Source: Lysobacteraceae bacterium (lineage in GTDB: Bacteria > Pseudomonadota > Gammaproteobacteria > Xanthomonadales > Xanthomonadaceae). From it: DNA of 39,746 nucleotides. The stretch is taken from positions 1 through 39,746 of the forward strand of contig JAGWUF010000022.1 in assembly GCA_028868545.1 (NCBI GenBank), read 5' to 3'. The notes beneath the pieces were generated by a model. It saw only the letters and a program-made list of their open reading frames with translations, was not told where the DNA came from and made no database searches. Below, piece after piece: positions 16,226-24,531 of this stretch; positions within the stretch are counted from its first letter, which is position 1, and every line of letters starts with the position of its first letter. A program made the position numbers and the translations under genes.

Positions 16226-16254
16226 GGAAGAGACCTTCTGGAAGCGGGCGTGGG

Positions 16255-17214
16255 TCAACCGGCCTGCGCAGCAGCCGCTGCGGCAGGTTGGGTCTGCGAA
16301 CGGGCAGCCGTCGCTGCCGCCGGAGCAGGCTGGGCGGGCGTGTCGGTGGCCGGCGCGGCCGGTGCCGGTGCCGGCGGGGCATGCCTGGCCTTCTCGGCCG
16401 CAAGCCAGCTGGCGAACTCTTCCTTGCTCACGGCCTTGACCACGATCGGCATGAAGCCGTGATCCTTGCCGCACAGCTCGGCGCACTGGCCGCGGTAGAT
16501 CCCGGGCTTTTCGATCTGTGCCCAGGCCTCGTTGACGATGCCCGGCACCGCATCCTGCTTCCAGCCCAGATCCGGCACCCACCAGGAATGGATGACGTCA
16601 TCGGCGGTCAGCACGAAGCGGATCTTGGTGCCGACCGGCAACACCAGCTGGTTGTCGACGTTGAGCAGATAGTGCGGGGTATCGGCCGCGGTCACGACCT
16701 TGCCGCTCTGGCGCAACTCGTCATCCTTGCGGTCCAGGCGCGACGTGAAAGACACGTCTTCGCCCAGATAGTCGTATTTCCACATCCACTGGTAACCGGT
16801 CACCTTCACCGTCATCGCCGCATCGCGCACGTCATACATGCGCAGCAAGCCGCTGGTGGCCGGGAAGGCCAAGCCGACCAGGATCAGGATCGGGATGGCG
16901 GTCCAGACCGCTTCCAGCCTGGTGCTGTGGGTCAGCGTGGTATCCGGTACCGCACCCTTGGATTTGCGGAACTTGAAGATGGCCACCGCCATCGCCCCGA
17001 ACACCAGCACCCCGATCACCACGCAGATCCACAGCACCACCATGTGGGCGTCGTAGGCGGCGTGCGAGGTAGGGGTGACCCCTTCCCGCATGTTCAGTTG
17101 CCAGGGCTTGGGATCGGCCGAGCTGATGGAAAGGGTATTAGCAGCTGCCAGCAGCGGCAGGGTGGCCAGCGCAAAGGCCGCCAATGCCCGCTGTTTGAAA
17201 CGACCGAATGTCAT
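16255..17214 (-). CDS. ctaC: Cytochrome c oxidase subunit II
   Basis: A 319-residue subunit II. It has a signal peptide (cleavage near AAA26), two helices (about 57-81 and 103-123) and a periplasmic cupredoxin domain. The CuA ligands are H209, C244, E246, C248, H252 and M255 (C-A-E-L-C-G-K-D-H-G-F-M). The aromatic electron-entry motif GYQWMWKYDY is present. It receives electrons from cytochrome c. Beyond residue ~275 is a tail of about 40 alanine, proline and threonine residues with no heme-binding C-x-x-C-H, so it is not a caa3 fusion. A GTG at 17217 precedes the ATG at 17214; the ATG is preferred. It is first in the oxidase operon. Confidence 0.96.
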   Translation of the reverse strand: MTFGRFKQRALAAFALATLPLLAAANTLSISSADPKPWQLNMREGVTPTSHAAYDAHMVVLWICVVIGVLVFGAMAVAIFKFRKSKGAVPDTTLTHSTRLEAVWTAIPILILVGLAFPATSGLLRMYDVRDAAMTVKVTGYQWMWKYDYLGEDVSFTSRLDRKDDELRQSGKVVTAADTPHYLLNVDNQLVLPVGTKIRFVLTADDVIHSWWVPDLGWKQDAVPGIVNEAWAQIEKPGIYRGQCAELCGKDHGFMPIVVKAVSKEEFASWLAAEKARHAPPAPAPAAPATDTPAQPAPAAATAARSQTQPAAAAAAQAG

Positions 17215-17264
17215 CACTATCGCGCCCCGTTGCCTGAATGACGGTGGAGTTGCCGGGCCTGCAT

Positions 17265-17278
17265 TTGACCCAGATCAA
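17265..17278. promoter_or_regulatory. FNR/Anr-type box upstream of coxB
   Basis: TTGAC-CCAG-ATCAA matches the FNR/Anr consensus TTGAT-N4-ATCAA with one mismatch. It lies 51-64 bases upstream of the coxB ATG, just downstream of the predicted coxB transcription start, which is a repressing position. An oxygen-sensing FNR-family regulator may turn down the aa3 oxidase when oxygen is scarce. Confidence 0.5.
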
Positions 17279-17296
17279 CCCAACCCAACCGATGCG

Positions 17297-17325
17297 ATGT
17301 TAATGGCGCAGCCCGCAGGCGGCAA
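17297..17325 (-). promoter_or_regulatory. Candidate sigma-70 promoter of the coxB operon
   Basis: On the minus strand TTGCCG (17325-17320) and TAACAT (17302-17297) are 17 bases apart; each matches four of six consensus bases. Transcription would start near 17290, giving a leader of about 75 bases. The match is moderate, and no better pair was seen upstream of coxB. Confidence 0.4.
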
Positions 17326-17435
17326 CCTTGCGCTTGTCGAAAGGGGACGCAGCCCCCATTGGTTGGGGTGTTTGCAGCGTGCGCAGGGACTAGACTAGGC
17401 AACTCCCCCGCCTGGAATGCCGGTTCCCCCGCGCA

Positions 17436-20400
17436 ATGAGCCACCAAGCCTCGTCCCCGATGCCCGCACCCATTCTGGTGCCGGAACTGAACCCGCTTCC
17501 CGCCAGCGAACGTGCCGCGATCACTGCCGGCTGGATTCGCGATGAGGCCGCCCATGTCCGCGAACTGCTGGCGCAGGCCGCGCTGCCGGCCGCCGATCGC
17601 GACGCCGCGCAGGCCGTGGCCGCCGACCTGGTGCGCCGCGTGCGCGCCCGCGCCAGCAACCAGGGCATGGTGGAAGCCTTCATGCGCCAGTACGACCTCG
17701 GCAGCGAGGAGGGCGTGCTGCTGATGTGCGTGGCCGAGGCGCTGCTGCGCATCCCCGATCAGGGCACCGCCGACGCGCTGATCCGCGACAAGCTGGGCGA
17801 TGCCAACTGGAAGAAGCATCTGGGCCAGTCCGATTCGGTGTTGGTCAACGCCTCCACCTGGGGCCTGATGCTGACCGGCAAACTGGTGAATCTGGCCGAT
17901 GACACCAAACGCGACGCGCACGGTGCCTTCCAGCGCCTGATCGGCCGCGCCGGTGAACCCATGATCCGGCTGGCGGTGCGCCAGGCGATGAAGATCATGG
18001 GCCACCAATTCGTGCTGGGCCGCAGTATCGACGAGGCGCTGGCGCGTTCGCGCAAGGGCGAAGGTGCCAACTACCGCTACTCCTTCGACATGCTGGGTGA
18101 AGGCGCGCTCACTACCCGCGACGCGCTGCGCTACCAGCAGGCCTACCTCGCGGCGATCCACGCCATCGGCCAGTCCGGCCCCAACGGCAGCTTTGCCGGC
18201 ACCGACGTGTTCGCCGCTCCCAGCATTTCGGTCAAGCTGTCTGCCCTGCACCCGCGCTATGAGCACGCCAAGCGCGCCCGCGTGCTGGACGAGCTGGGCG
18301 GCCGCCTGCTGGAGCTGTCGCAACTGGCACGCCGCTACGGCATCGGCCTGACCATCGACGCCGAGGAAACCGACCGCCTGGAACTGTCGCTGGATCTGAT
18401 CTCCCAGGTACTGGCCGATGCCAGCCTGCGCGGCTGGAACGGCTTCGGCATCGTGGTGCAGGCCTACCAGAAGCGCGCACCGTTCGCGATCGACTACATC
18501 GCGCACATGGCCGGGCAACTGAACCGTCGCATCCCGGTGCGGCTGGTGAAAGGCGCGTATTGGGATGCCGAGATCAAGCGTGCGCAGATGGACGGCCAGG
18601 CTGGCTATCCGTTGTTCACCCGCAAGCAGAACACCGACGTCAGCTACATCGCCAATGCCCGCCGTCTGCTGGATCACGGCAACGCGGTCTACCCGATGTT
18701 CGCCACCCACAACGCGCAGACCATCGCCACCGTGCACCGCATGGCGCGGGCGATGCGCAGCCGCCGCGACTTCGAGTTCCAGAAGCTGCACGGCATGGGC
18801 GACGACCTCTATGCCGAGGTGATCCCGGCCGACCGCCTGGACGTGCCCTGCCGCGTGTACGCACCGGTAGGCTCGCACGAAGACCTGCTGCCTTATCTGG
18901 TGCGCCGCCTGCTGGAGAACGGCGCCAATTCCAGCTTCGTCAACCGCATCACCGACGAGAGCATCCCGGTCGAAGAACTCATTCGCGACCCGGTGGAGTT
19001 CGTGTCCGCGCTCGAACACATCCAGCATCCCCGCATCCCGCTGCCGGTGGACCTCTACCGCAGCCAGCACCAGCATCGAGACAATTCCATGGGCATCAAC
19101 CTGGCCAATGACGACGCGCTGCGCGAACTTGCAGCAGCGATGAACAACGCCGGCGCCGGCAGCTGGACCGCCAGCCCGCTGGTCGCAGGCACCCAGCCCG
19201 CCGGCGAGAAGATCGCGGTCACCAACCCGGCCGACCGTCGCGAAACGGTGGGCCACTGGCAGGCCAGCACCAGCAGCGATGTCGAACGCGCGCTGGCCAA
19301 CGCCGTGGCCGCGCAGCCGGGCTGGGACGCCACCCCCGCCAGTTCGCGCGCCGCCCTGCTGGAGCACGCCGCCGAGCTGCTGGAGGCGCGCATGCCGGCC
19401 TACATGGCGATGTGCACCAAGGAAGCCGGCAAGACCCTGGCCGACGGCATCGCCGAAGTGCGCGAAGCGGTGGATTTCCTGCGCTACTACGCACTGCAGG
19501 CGCGCAAGCACTTCGCGCCGATGGCGCTGCCCGGTCCCACCGGCGAAGCCAATTCACTGCAGCTGGCCGGGCGCGGCGTGTTCGCCTGCATCAGCCCGTG
19601 GAACTTCCCGCTGGCCATTTTCCTCGGCCAGATCGCCGCCGCGCTGGCCGCCGGCAATACGGTCATCGCCAAGCCGGCCGAGCAGACCAACCTGATCGGC
19701 TACGCCGCAGTGAAGCTGCTGCACGAAGCCGGCATCCCGCAGGACGTGCTGCAGTATCTGCCGGGCGACGGCGCCACCGTCGGCGCGGCGCTGACCCGCG
19801 ATCCGCGCGTGGCCGGGGTCTGCTTCACCGGCAGCACCGAAACCGCGCGCCTGATCAACCGCGCGCTGGCCAGCCGCGAAGCCGGCCCGATCGCCACCCT
19901 GATCGCCGAAACCGGCGGCCAGAACGCGATGATCGCCGACAGCTCATCGCTGCCCGAACAAGTGGTGAAAGATGCGCTGGGCTCGGCCTTCACCTCCGCC
20001 GGCCAGCGCTGCTCGGCGGCGCGCGTGCTGCTGGTGCAGGACGACATCGCCGACAAGGTGATCGGCATGCTGGCCGGGGCGATGGCCGAGCTGCAGGTCG
20101 GCGACCCCGGCCTGCCGTCCACCGACGTCGGCCCGGTGATCGACACCGATGCCAAGTGCGTGCTCGACGACCACGCCGCGAAGATGCAGGGCTCGGCGAA
20201 GTTCATTGCCCAGGCCACGCTGAGCGAAGGCACCGAGCACGGCACCTTCTTCGCGCCGACCGCGTGGGAACTGCAGTCGATCGCCGAGCTGGATCGCGAG
20301 AAGTTCGGCCCGGCGCTGCACGTGGTGCGCTGGAAGGCCGAGGAGCTGGACGCGCTGATCGACGCCATCAACGCCACCGGCTACGGACTGACCCTGGGCA

Positions 20401-20648
20401 TCCATTCGCGCATCGACGCCACCATCGATCGCATCGTGGCGCGCGCCAAGGTCGGCAACATCTACGTCAACCGCAACCAGATCGGCGCGGTGGTCGGGGT
20501 GCAGCCGTTCGGCGGCCAGGGCCTGTCCGGCACCGGCCCCAAGGCCGGCGGCCCGCACTACCTGCCGCGCTTCGCCACCGAGAAAACCGTCACCATCAAC
20601 ACCACAGCGGCCGGCGGCAACGCCTCGCTGCTGACCTTGGGCGACTGA
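17436..20648 (+). CDS. putA: Bifunctional proline dehydrogenase / L-glutamate gamma-semialdehyde dehydrogenase PutA
   Basis: A 1070-residue bifunctional enzyme. The N-terminal half is the FAD proline dehydrogenase barrel (about 100-500, with RLVKGAYWDAEIK and FQKLHGMGDDLYAEV). The C-terminal half is the aldehyde dehydrogenase (about 560-1050), with ISPWNFPLAIF, AETGGQNAMI and the catalytic cysteine C859 in SAGQRCSAARV. It converts proline to glutamate by channelling the semialdehyde. E. coli PutA (1320) also has a ribbon-helix-helix DNA-binding domain and a C-terminal extension; neither is present, so it does not regulate its own gene. The initiator ATG at 17436 lies 40 bases after a CTAGACT box. 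It is divergent from coxB and followed by two hairpins. Confidence 0.96.
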   Translation: MSHQASSPMPAPILVPELNPLPASERAAITAGWIRDEAAHVRELLAQAALPAADRDAAQAVAADLVRRVRARASNQGMVEAFMRQYDLGSEEGVLLMCVAEALLRIPDQGTADALIRDKLGDANWKKHLGQSDSVLVNASTWGLMLTGKLVNLADDTKRDAHGAFQRLIGRAGEPMIRLAVRQAMKIMGHQFVLGRSIDEALARSRKGEGANYRYSFDMLGEGALTTRDALRYQQAYLAAIHAIGQSGPNGSFAGTDVFAAPSISVKLSALHPRYEHAKRARVLDELGGRLLELSQLARRYGIGLTIDAEETDRLELSLDLISQVLADASLRGWNGFGIVVQAYQKRAPFAIDYIAHMAGQLNRRIPVRLVKGAYWDAEIKRAQMDGQAGYPLFTRKQNTDVSYIANARRLLDHGNAVYPMFATHNAQTIATVHRMARAMRSRRDFEFQKLHGMGDDLYAEVIPADRLDVPCRVYAPVGSHEDLLPYLVRRLLENGANSSFVNRITDESIPVEELIRDPVEFVSALEHIQHPRIPLPVDLYRSQHQHRDNSMGINLANDDALRELAAAMNNAGAGSWTASPLVAGTQPAGEKIAVTNPADRRETVGHWQASTSSDVERALANAVAAQPGWDATPASSRAALLEHAAELLEARMPAYMAMCTKEAGKTLADGIAEVREAVDFLRYYALQARKHFAPMALPGPTGEANSLQLAGRGVFACISPWNFPLAIFLGQIAAALAAGNTVIAKPAEQTNLIGYAAVKLLHEAGIPQDVLQYLPGDGATVGAALTRDPRVAGVCFTGSTETARLINRALASREAGPIATLIAETGGQNAMIADSSSLPEQVVKDALGSAFTSAGQRCSAARVLLVQDDIADKVIGMLAGAMAELQVGDPGLPSTDVGPVIDTDAKCVLDDHAAKMQGSAKFIAQATLSEGTEHGTFFAPTAWELQSIAELDREKFGPALHVVRWKAEELDALIDAINATGYGLTLGIHSRIDATIDRIVARAKVGNIYVNRNQIGAVVGVQPFGGQGLSGTGPKAGGPHYLPRFATEKTVTINTTAAGGNASLLTLGD

Positions 20649-20661
20649 ACCGCGCCTGCTT

Positions 20662-20686
20662 CGCAAGGCGCGTGGCGCGCCTTGCG
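20662..20686. repeat. Perfect 11-base inverted repeat after putA
   Basis: CGCAAGGCGCG (20662-20672) and CGCGCCTTGCG (20676-20686) flank a TGG loop, 14 bases past the putA stop. There is no T-run, so it may stabilise the mRNA end rather than terminate; a proper terminator follows 30 bases later. Confidence 0.7.
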
Positions 20687-20716
20687 GCGCTTCGCGACAG
20701 CAGCGTGCCGCAACGA

Positions 20717-20742
20717 AAAAGCCCCGCCGAAGCGGGGCTTTT
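20717..20742. terminator. Bidirectional intrinsic terminator between putA and fadL-type gene
   Basis: AAAAGCCCCGC (20717-20727), CGAA loop, GCGGGGCTTTT (20732-20742). The perfect 11-base stem with A and T runs on its two sides ends both convergent genes. Confidence 0.9.
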
Positions 20743-20765
20743 GGTTGCGGCAAGATCCCGCAGGA

Positions 20766-22127
20766 TCAGAACCGGTATTGCATCGACACGCCGAGCAGAT
20801 CCGCGTGGCCGGTGAACTTGCCGATCAGGGTGGAGGTGTTGCCGGACGCGATGTCCACGCCCTGCGCCACGGTCGGCGACTTGATCTCGATGCGCTGGTA
20901 GCCGGCATCCAGCGACAGGCTGTCGCTGACATTCCAGCTGGCGCCGATCGAATACAGGGTGCGATCGTTGTCGGGCAGACGCGGGGTGCGGTAGGCGTCG
21001 TGGGTGGGGGTCTTGTCGAAGCCGATGCCGGCCCGCAGGGTGATGGCCGGGGACAAATCATATTCGCCGCCCACGGAGTAGAAGTTGGTGTTGCTCCAGT
21101 GGAACGGCTCGCTGCCCACCACGGTGCCGTTGGTGCGCTTGATGGTCACGTCTTTCAGCGACGTCCAGCCGGTGCGCTGGTAATCCGCCAGCAGGCGGAA
21201 CGCATCGGTGACGACGTACTTGATGCTCACCGTGGTCACGCTGGGAGTCACCAGGCGGGCACCGCCATCGCCATCCTTGAAGCGCGGATCCGCACCCAGC
21301 AAGGCCGGCACATTGACGAAATCGAGCGTGCCCTTCAGCTCATGGTTGATCTCGGACCGGTAGCTCAGACCAATCGCCAATTTGTCGGTCGGCGCGAACT
21401 GCGCACCCACCACGTAACCGATGCTGTTGTCGCTGCCCTTCACGGTCAGGCTGCCATCGAGCTGCTGCGGCTTGAACGGATAGGCGGGATTGAAGCAGTT
21501 CAGCGGGTTGCCGGAGCCGGCGCAGATCGCGGTACCGAAATCGATCCCCTTGCTCAGGGTGGCTTCACCGCGCTCCCAGATCACGCCAGCGCCAACCGAG
21601 AAGCTGTCGTTGACCTTCAACGCAGCCGACAAGGTCAGATCGACGGTCTTCACGTCCGACTCCAGCGCGCGGTAACGGCCCACCCAGGTGCTGTCGTACT
21701 TGGTCGCCAGACCGAACGGTGCACCCACGCTGGCGCCCAGGGTCAGACCCTCCAGCGCGCCGTGCATCGGGAACACGGCCGCCATGTTCGGCACCAGGGT
21801 CGGCTTGCCGGGGTCGCCACCGTTGCCACCAGTGAGCGGCGCAGCAGCGTTGCCGAGAATGCTGCCGCCGCCGGTGAATTTGGCGTTGAGGTCGATCACG
21901 GTGAGATCGGCCTGGAAGGTGTTCTTGTCGAGATTGACCATCGCCGCCGGGTTGAGCGACACCACGGCCGCATCCTTGCCCACCATGCTGCCAGCACTGG
22001 ACTTGCCGAGATTCTTCACGCTCTGCTCGCGCAGCTGGAAGCCGGAAGCGGCGGCCTGGCCGACAAACAAGGTGCCGACGACTGCCAGTGCCAGCGCCGA
22101 GGTACGAAGGGAAAGTGTAGTGCGCAT
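20766..22127 (-). CDS. FadL/OmpP1-family outer-membrane transporter
   Basis: A 453-residue outer-membrane beta-barrel of the FadL/OmpP1/TodX family. The signal peptide is cleaved near VGQAAA, so the mature protein starts SGFQLREQSVKNLGKSSAGS. That N-terminal hatch with the NPAAM turn (SLNPAAMVNL) is the family hallmark. The last residue is phenylalanine (SMQYRF), as required for BAM-dependent insertion. Such proteins move long-chain fatty acids or other hydrophobic compounds across the outer membrane; FadE encoded farther right fits a fatty-acid role. A GGAG (22138-22135) precedes the ATG at 22127; the open frame upstream is not used. The symbol fadL is not assigned because paralogues with other substrates are common. 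Confidence 0.9.
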   Translation of the reverse strand: MRTTLSLRTSALALAVVGTLFVGQAAASGFQLREQSVKNLGKSSAGSMVGKDAAVVSLNPAAMVNLDKNTFQADLTVIDLNAKFTGGGSILGNAAAPLTGGNGGDPGKPTLVPNMAAVFPMHGALEGLTLGASVGAPFGLATKYDSTWVGRYRALESDVKTVDLTLSAALKVNDSFSVGAGVIWERGEATLSKGIDFGTAICAGSGNPLNCFNPAYPFKPQQLDGSLTVKGSDNSIGYVVGAQFAPTDKLAIGLSYRSEINHELKGTLDFVNVPALLGADPRFKDGDGGARLVTPSVTTVSIKYVVTDAFRLLADYQRTGWTSLKDVTIKRTNGTVVGSEPFHWSNTNFYSVGGEYDLSPAITLRAGIGFDKTPTHDAYRTPRLPDNDRTLYSIGASWNVSDSLSLDAGYQRIEIKSPTVAQGVDIASGNTSTLIGKFTGHADLLGVSMQYRF

Positions 22128-22324
22128 CTGTGGTTCTCCGGTGGCAATGCAACATGGATTGTTATGGTGCGAGGACGCCGAACGACATTCGCCCCCGCGA
22201 ATGGACAAGCGCCGAATGGGTTACTGCCGGCAGGCAGCCCTCCCCCCACATACGACGCCGTATTGACTATACAGCAATTTTAACCCTCCGCTAACATTCT
22301 TTCACCCCCGATGAAGGTCGAACC

Positions 22325-23017
22325 ATGTTTGTCGGCATCACCCCGCGTCAACGACGTCAGCTCCTGTGGGCCACACCACTGTTGTTCGCGACGCTGTGGA
22401 TTGCCTATGTGGCCGCCGCACTGGTGGCACCGGCGGGACGCATCGCCACCACGCTCGACTGGGGGGTGTTGACGGGCGGTCTGGCCACCTGGTCTGCCTG
22501 GCAGGCAGCCATCATGGATGGCAGCGTGTTACGCCTGTTCTCGGCGCTGTTCCTGCACGCCGACTGGATCCACTTGCTGGGCAACCTGGTGTTCCTGCTG
22601 ATTTTCGGGCTGCCTGCAGAGCGCGTGATGGGTGGTCGCCGCTTTCTGCTGCTGTTCCTGCTGGGGGGCGCATTTTCCAATCTGGCCGCCGTGCTGGCCA
22701 TCGGGGCCCCCGATCGTGTGGTCATCGGCGCCAGTGGTGCGGTGTCCTCGGTGATCGGAGCCTACCTGGCGCTGTTTCCCGGTGCACGCCTGGGCGTGGT
22801 GCTGCCGCTGGGCCTGTTCCTGCAATTCGTGCGGGTGCCGGCGTTCCTGCTGATCGGCCTGTGGGTGTTGCTGCAACTGCTGTTTGCCTACAGCGGGCCG
22901 ACGTTTGGCTCGGTGGCGTGGCCGGCACATATTGCCGGGTTCTTGTTCGGCGTCGGGTTCGCCCTGCTCACTCGCGCCGCGATCGCCAGACGCCTGCGCC
23001 GCAATCGCGGCTACTGA
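22325..23017 (+). CDS. Rhomboid-family intramembrane serine protease
   Basis: A 230-residue polytopic protein with the rhomboid core. It has H83-L-L-G-N87 (the HxxxN of the oxyanion helix), the catalytic serine S137 in G-A-S-G, and the catalytic histidine H202 in AHIAGFLFG. About six helices are visible, beginning at residue 15. Rhomboids cleave membrane-protein substrates within or near the bilayer; the substrate here is unknown. GAAGG (22313-22317) lies eight bases before the ATG. It converges on the ctpA-like gene, with only three bases between the two stops. Confidence 0.9.
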   Translation: MFVGITPRQRRQLLWATPLLFATLWIAYVAAALVAPAGRIATTLDWGVLTGGLATWSAWQAAIMDGSVLRLFSALFLHADWIHLLGNLVFLLIFGLPAERVMGGRRFLLLFLLGGAFSNLAAVLAIGAPDRVVIGASGAVSSVIGAYLALFPGARLGVVLPLGLFLQFVRVPAFLLIGLWVLLQLLFAYSGPTFGSVAWPAHIAGFLFGVGFALLTRAAIARRLRRNRGY

Positions 23018-23020
23018 AGA

Positions 23021-24412
23021 TCAGCTGCGCTTGCCGGCAGGTGCTGCCTTGCTGCCTGCCTTGGCCTTGCTGCCAGTCTTGCTGGCGGCAGGCTTTGCGG
23101 CAGGTGCCTCCGGCTTGATGCCGGCCATTTTCTTCAACTCCTGCAACGCCGCATCGATGGGCGGCTTGCCCGGCAGCACCTCGCCGGCATTGTCGCCTTC
23201 CATTGCCCCCGTTTCGGCCGCCAGATGCCCCGGCAGTTCGGCCTCGCTGATCGGTGCCGGCCGCCGCTGCCCTTGCTGCGGATGCAGCACGATGTCGGGC
23301 TGGATTCCCAGCGCCTGGATCGAATGCCCGCTCGGCGTGTAGTAACGCGCGGTGGTGAGCTTGACCGAATCGCCATTCTCCAGCGGCAGCAGGGTCTGCA
23401 CCGAGCCCTTGCCGAAAGTGCGACTGCCCACCACCACGGCCCGCTTGTTGTCGTGCAGCGCCCCGGCCAGCACCTCCGCAGCACTGGCAGACCCGGCATC
23501 CACCAGCACCACCAGGGGCGCACCATGCAGACGATCCCCCGGGGTGGCCTCGAACCGGCTGTCCCCCATCGAGGCGCGGCCCTTGGTGCTGACGATCACG
23601 CCCTTGTCCAGCAATTCGTCCGCAATCTGCACCGCGCCCACCAGCAACCCGCCGGGGTTGCTGCGCAAGTCCAGCAACAGGCCGCGCAACGGTGCCGACT
23701 GCTGCAACGCATCGAGCTGCTTGACGAAATCGGCCGCCGTGGATGCCTGGAAACTGCCGATGCGGATGTAGCCGAACCCGGGCTCCAGCAACTTCGACCG
23801 CACGCTGGCTGCGCGAATGGTATCGCGCAGCAGGGTCAGTTCGAACGGGGCTGCCGTACCCTGCCGAACCACCTTCACCACCACCTTGGTACCCGCCTTT
23901 CCGCGCAAGGGGGCCGACGCGTCACGTTGCCCTTTCGCCAGCAATTTTCCGTCGATGCCGATGATCCGGTCGCCGCTGCGCAAACCGGCCCTGGCGGCCG
24001 GGCTGTCGTCCAGGGGCGCGACCACGCGCAGCGAGCCATCAGGCAGCTGTTGCAACTGCACCCCCACGCCATCGTAGGTGCCTCGGGTTTGCTCGTCGAA
24101 ATCCTCGGCATCCGCCTTTTCCATGTAGGCACTGTGCGGATCCAGATCCAGCAGCAAGCCGCGCACCGCCGACTGCATCAGCTTGTGGTCGTCCACCGGG
24201 TCCACATAGGCCTGCTTGATGGCGTTGTAAACGGTAACGTAGCGGCGAATTTCCTCCAGCGGCACCTTGGCGGCAGCCGTTTCCATCGCATCCGGATCCT
24301 CATCCGACGGCGCCGTTTGCTGGCTGGCCTCGGCCTGCGGCTGCGCCTGTGCCCAGGCGTGTGCCGGCGGCAGGGCAAGCAAGACCACCAATGGAAGAAG
24401 TTTGACGCGCAT
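23021..24412 (-). CDS. S41-family C-terminal processing peptidase
   Basis: A 463-residue secreted or periplasmic peptidase. The signal peptide is cleaved near AWA-QA (residue 21). A PDZ domain spans about 112-195 (YDGVGVQLQQL to GTAAPFELTL). The S41 catalytic domain has the nucleophile S310 in GSASAAE and general base K335 in FGKGSVQ. The C-terminal ~50 residues are lysine/alanine/proline-rich and low complexity. Members trim the C-termini of periplasmic proteins and lipoproteins and often control murein hydrolases. It sits 119 bases downstream of the envC-like gene; gpmI-envC-ctpA is a recurring proteobacterial arrangement. No terminator separates it from the convergent rhomboid gene. Confidence 0.93.
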   Translation of the reverse strand: MRVKLLPLVVLLALPPAHAWAQAQPQAEASQQTAPSDEDPDAMETAAAKVPLEEIRRYVTVYNAIKQAYVDPVDDHKLMQSAVRGLLLDLDPHSAYMEKADAEDFDEQTRGTYDGVGVQLQQLPDGSLRVVAPLDDSPAARAGLRSGDRIIGIDGKLLAKGQRDASAPLRGKAGTKVVVKVVRQGTAAPFELTLLRDTIRAASVRSKLLEPGFGYIRIGSFQASTAADFVKQLDALQQSAPLRGLLLDLRSNPGGLLVGAVQIADELLDKGVIVSTKGRASMGDSRFEATPGDRLHGAPLVVLVDAGSASAAEVLAGALHDNKRAVVVGSRTFGKGSVQTLLPLENGDSVKLTTARYYTPSGHSIQALGIQPDIVLHPQQGQRRPAPISEAELPGHLAAETGAMEGDNAGEVLPGKPPIDAALQELKKMAGIKPEAPAAKPAASKTGSKAKAGSKAAPAGKRS

Positions 24413-24531
24413 GCACGCTCCGAGGTGTTCGAGAGAAGTGTTCTGGAAATGAGGAACCCGTGTTTCGACCCGGCAACCGGGACGAAGTTGCCATCATCAT
24501 GCCTGTGATTCCTGGCGCAGGCACGGGCAGG

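Noticed and set aside
17363-17396. TTGGGG or TTGCAG as the -35 partner of the TAGACT box before putA
   Set aside because: Spacings of 22 and 13 bases are unsuitable, so only the -10-like box is mentioned.
17217-19511. A 764-codon open frame antisense to putA
   Set aside because: Same reason: low-complexity composition and complete overlap with the well-conserved putA.
22263-22297. TTGACT and TAACAT upstream of the rhomboid gene as a promoter
   Set aside because: The two hexamers are 23 bases apart, outside the usable sigma-70 range.
24413-24531. Possible small gene or regulatory RNA in the gap between envC and the ctpA-like gene
   Set aside because: No frame with a ribosome-binding site, no strong hairpin and no promoter pair were found; it looks like plain intergenic DNA.
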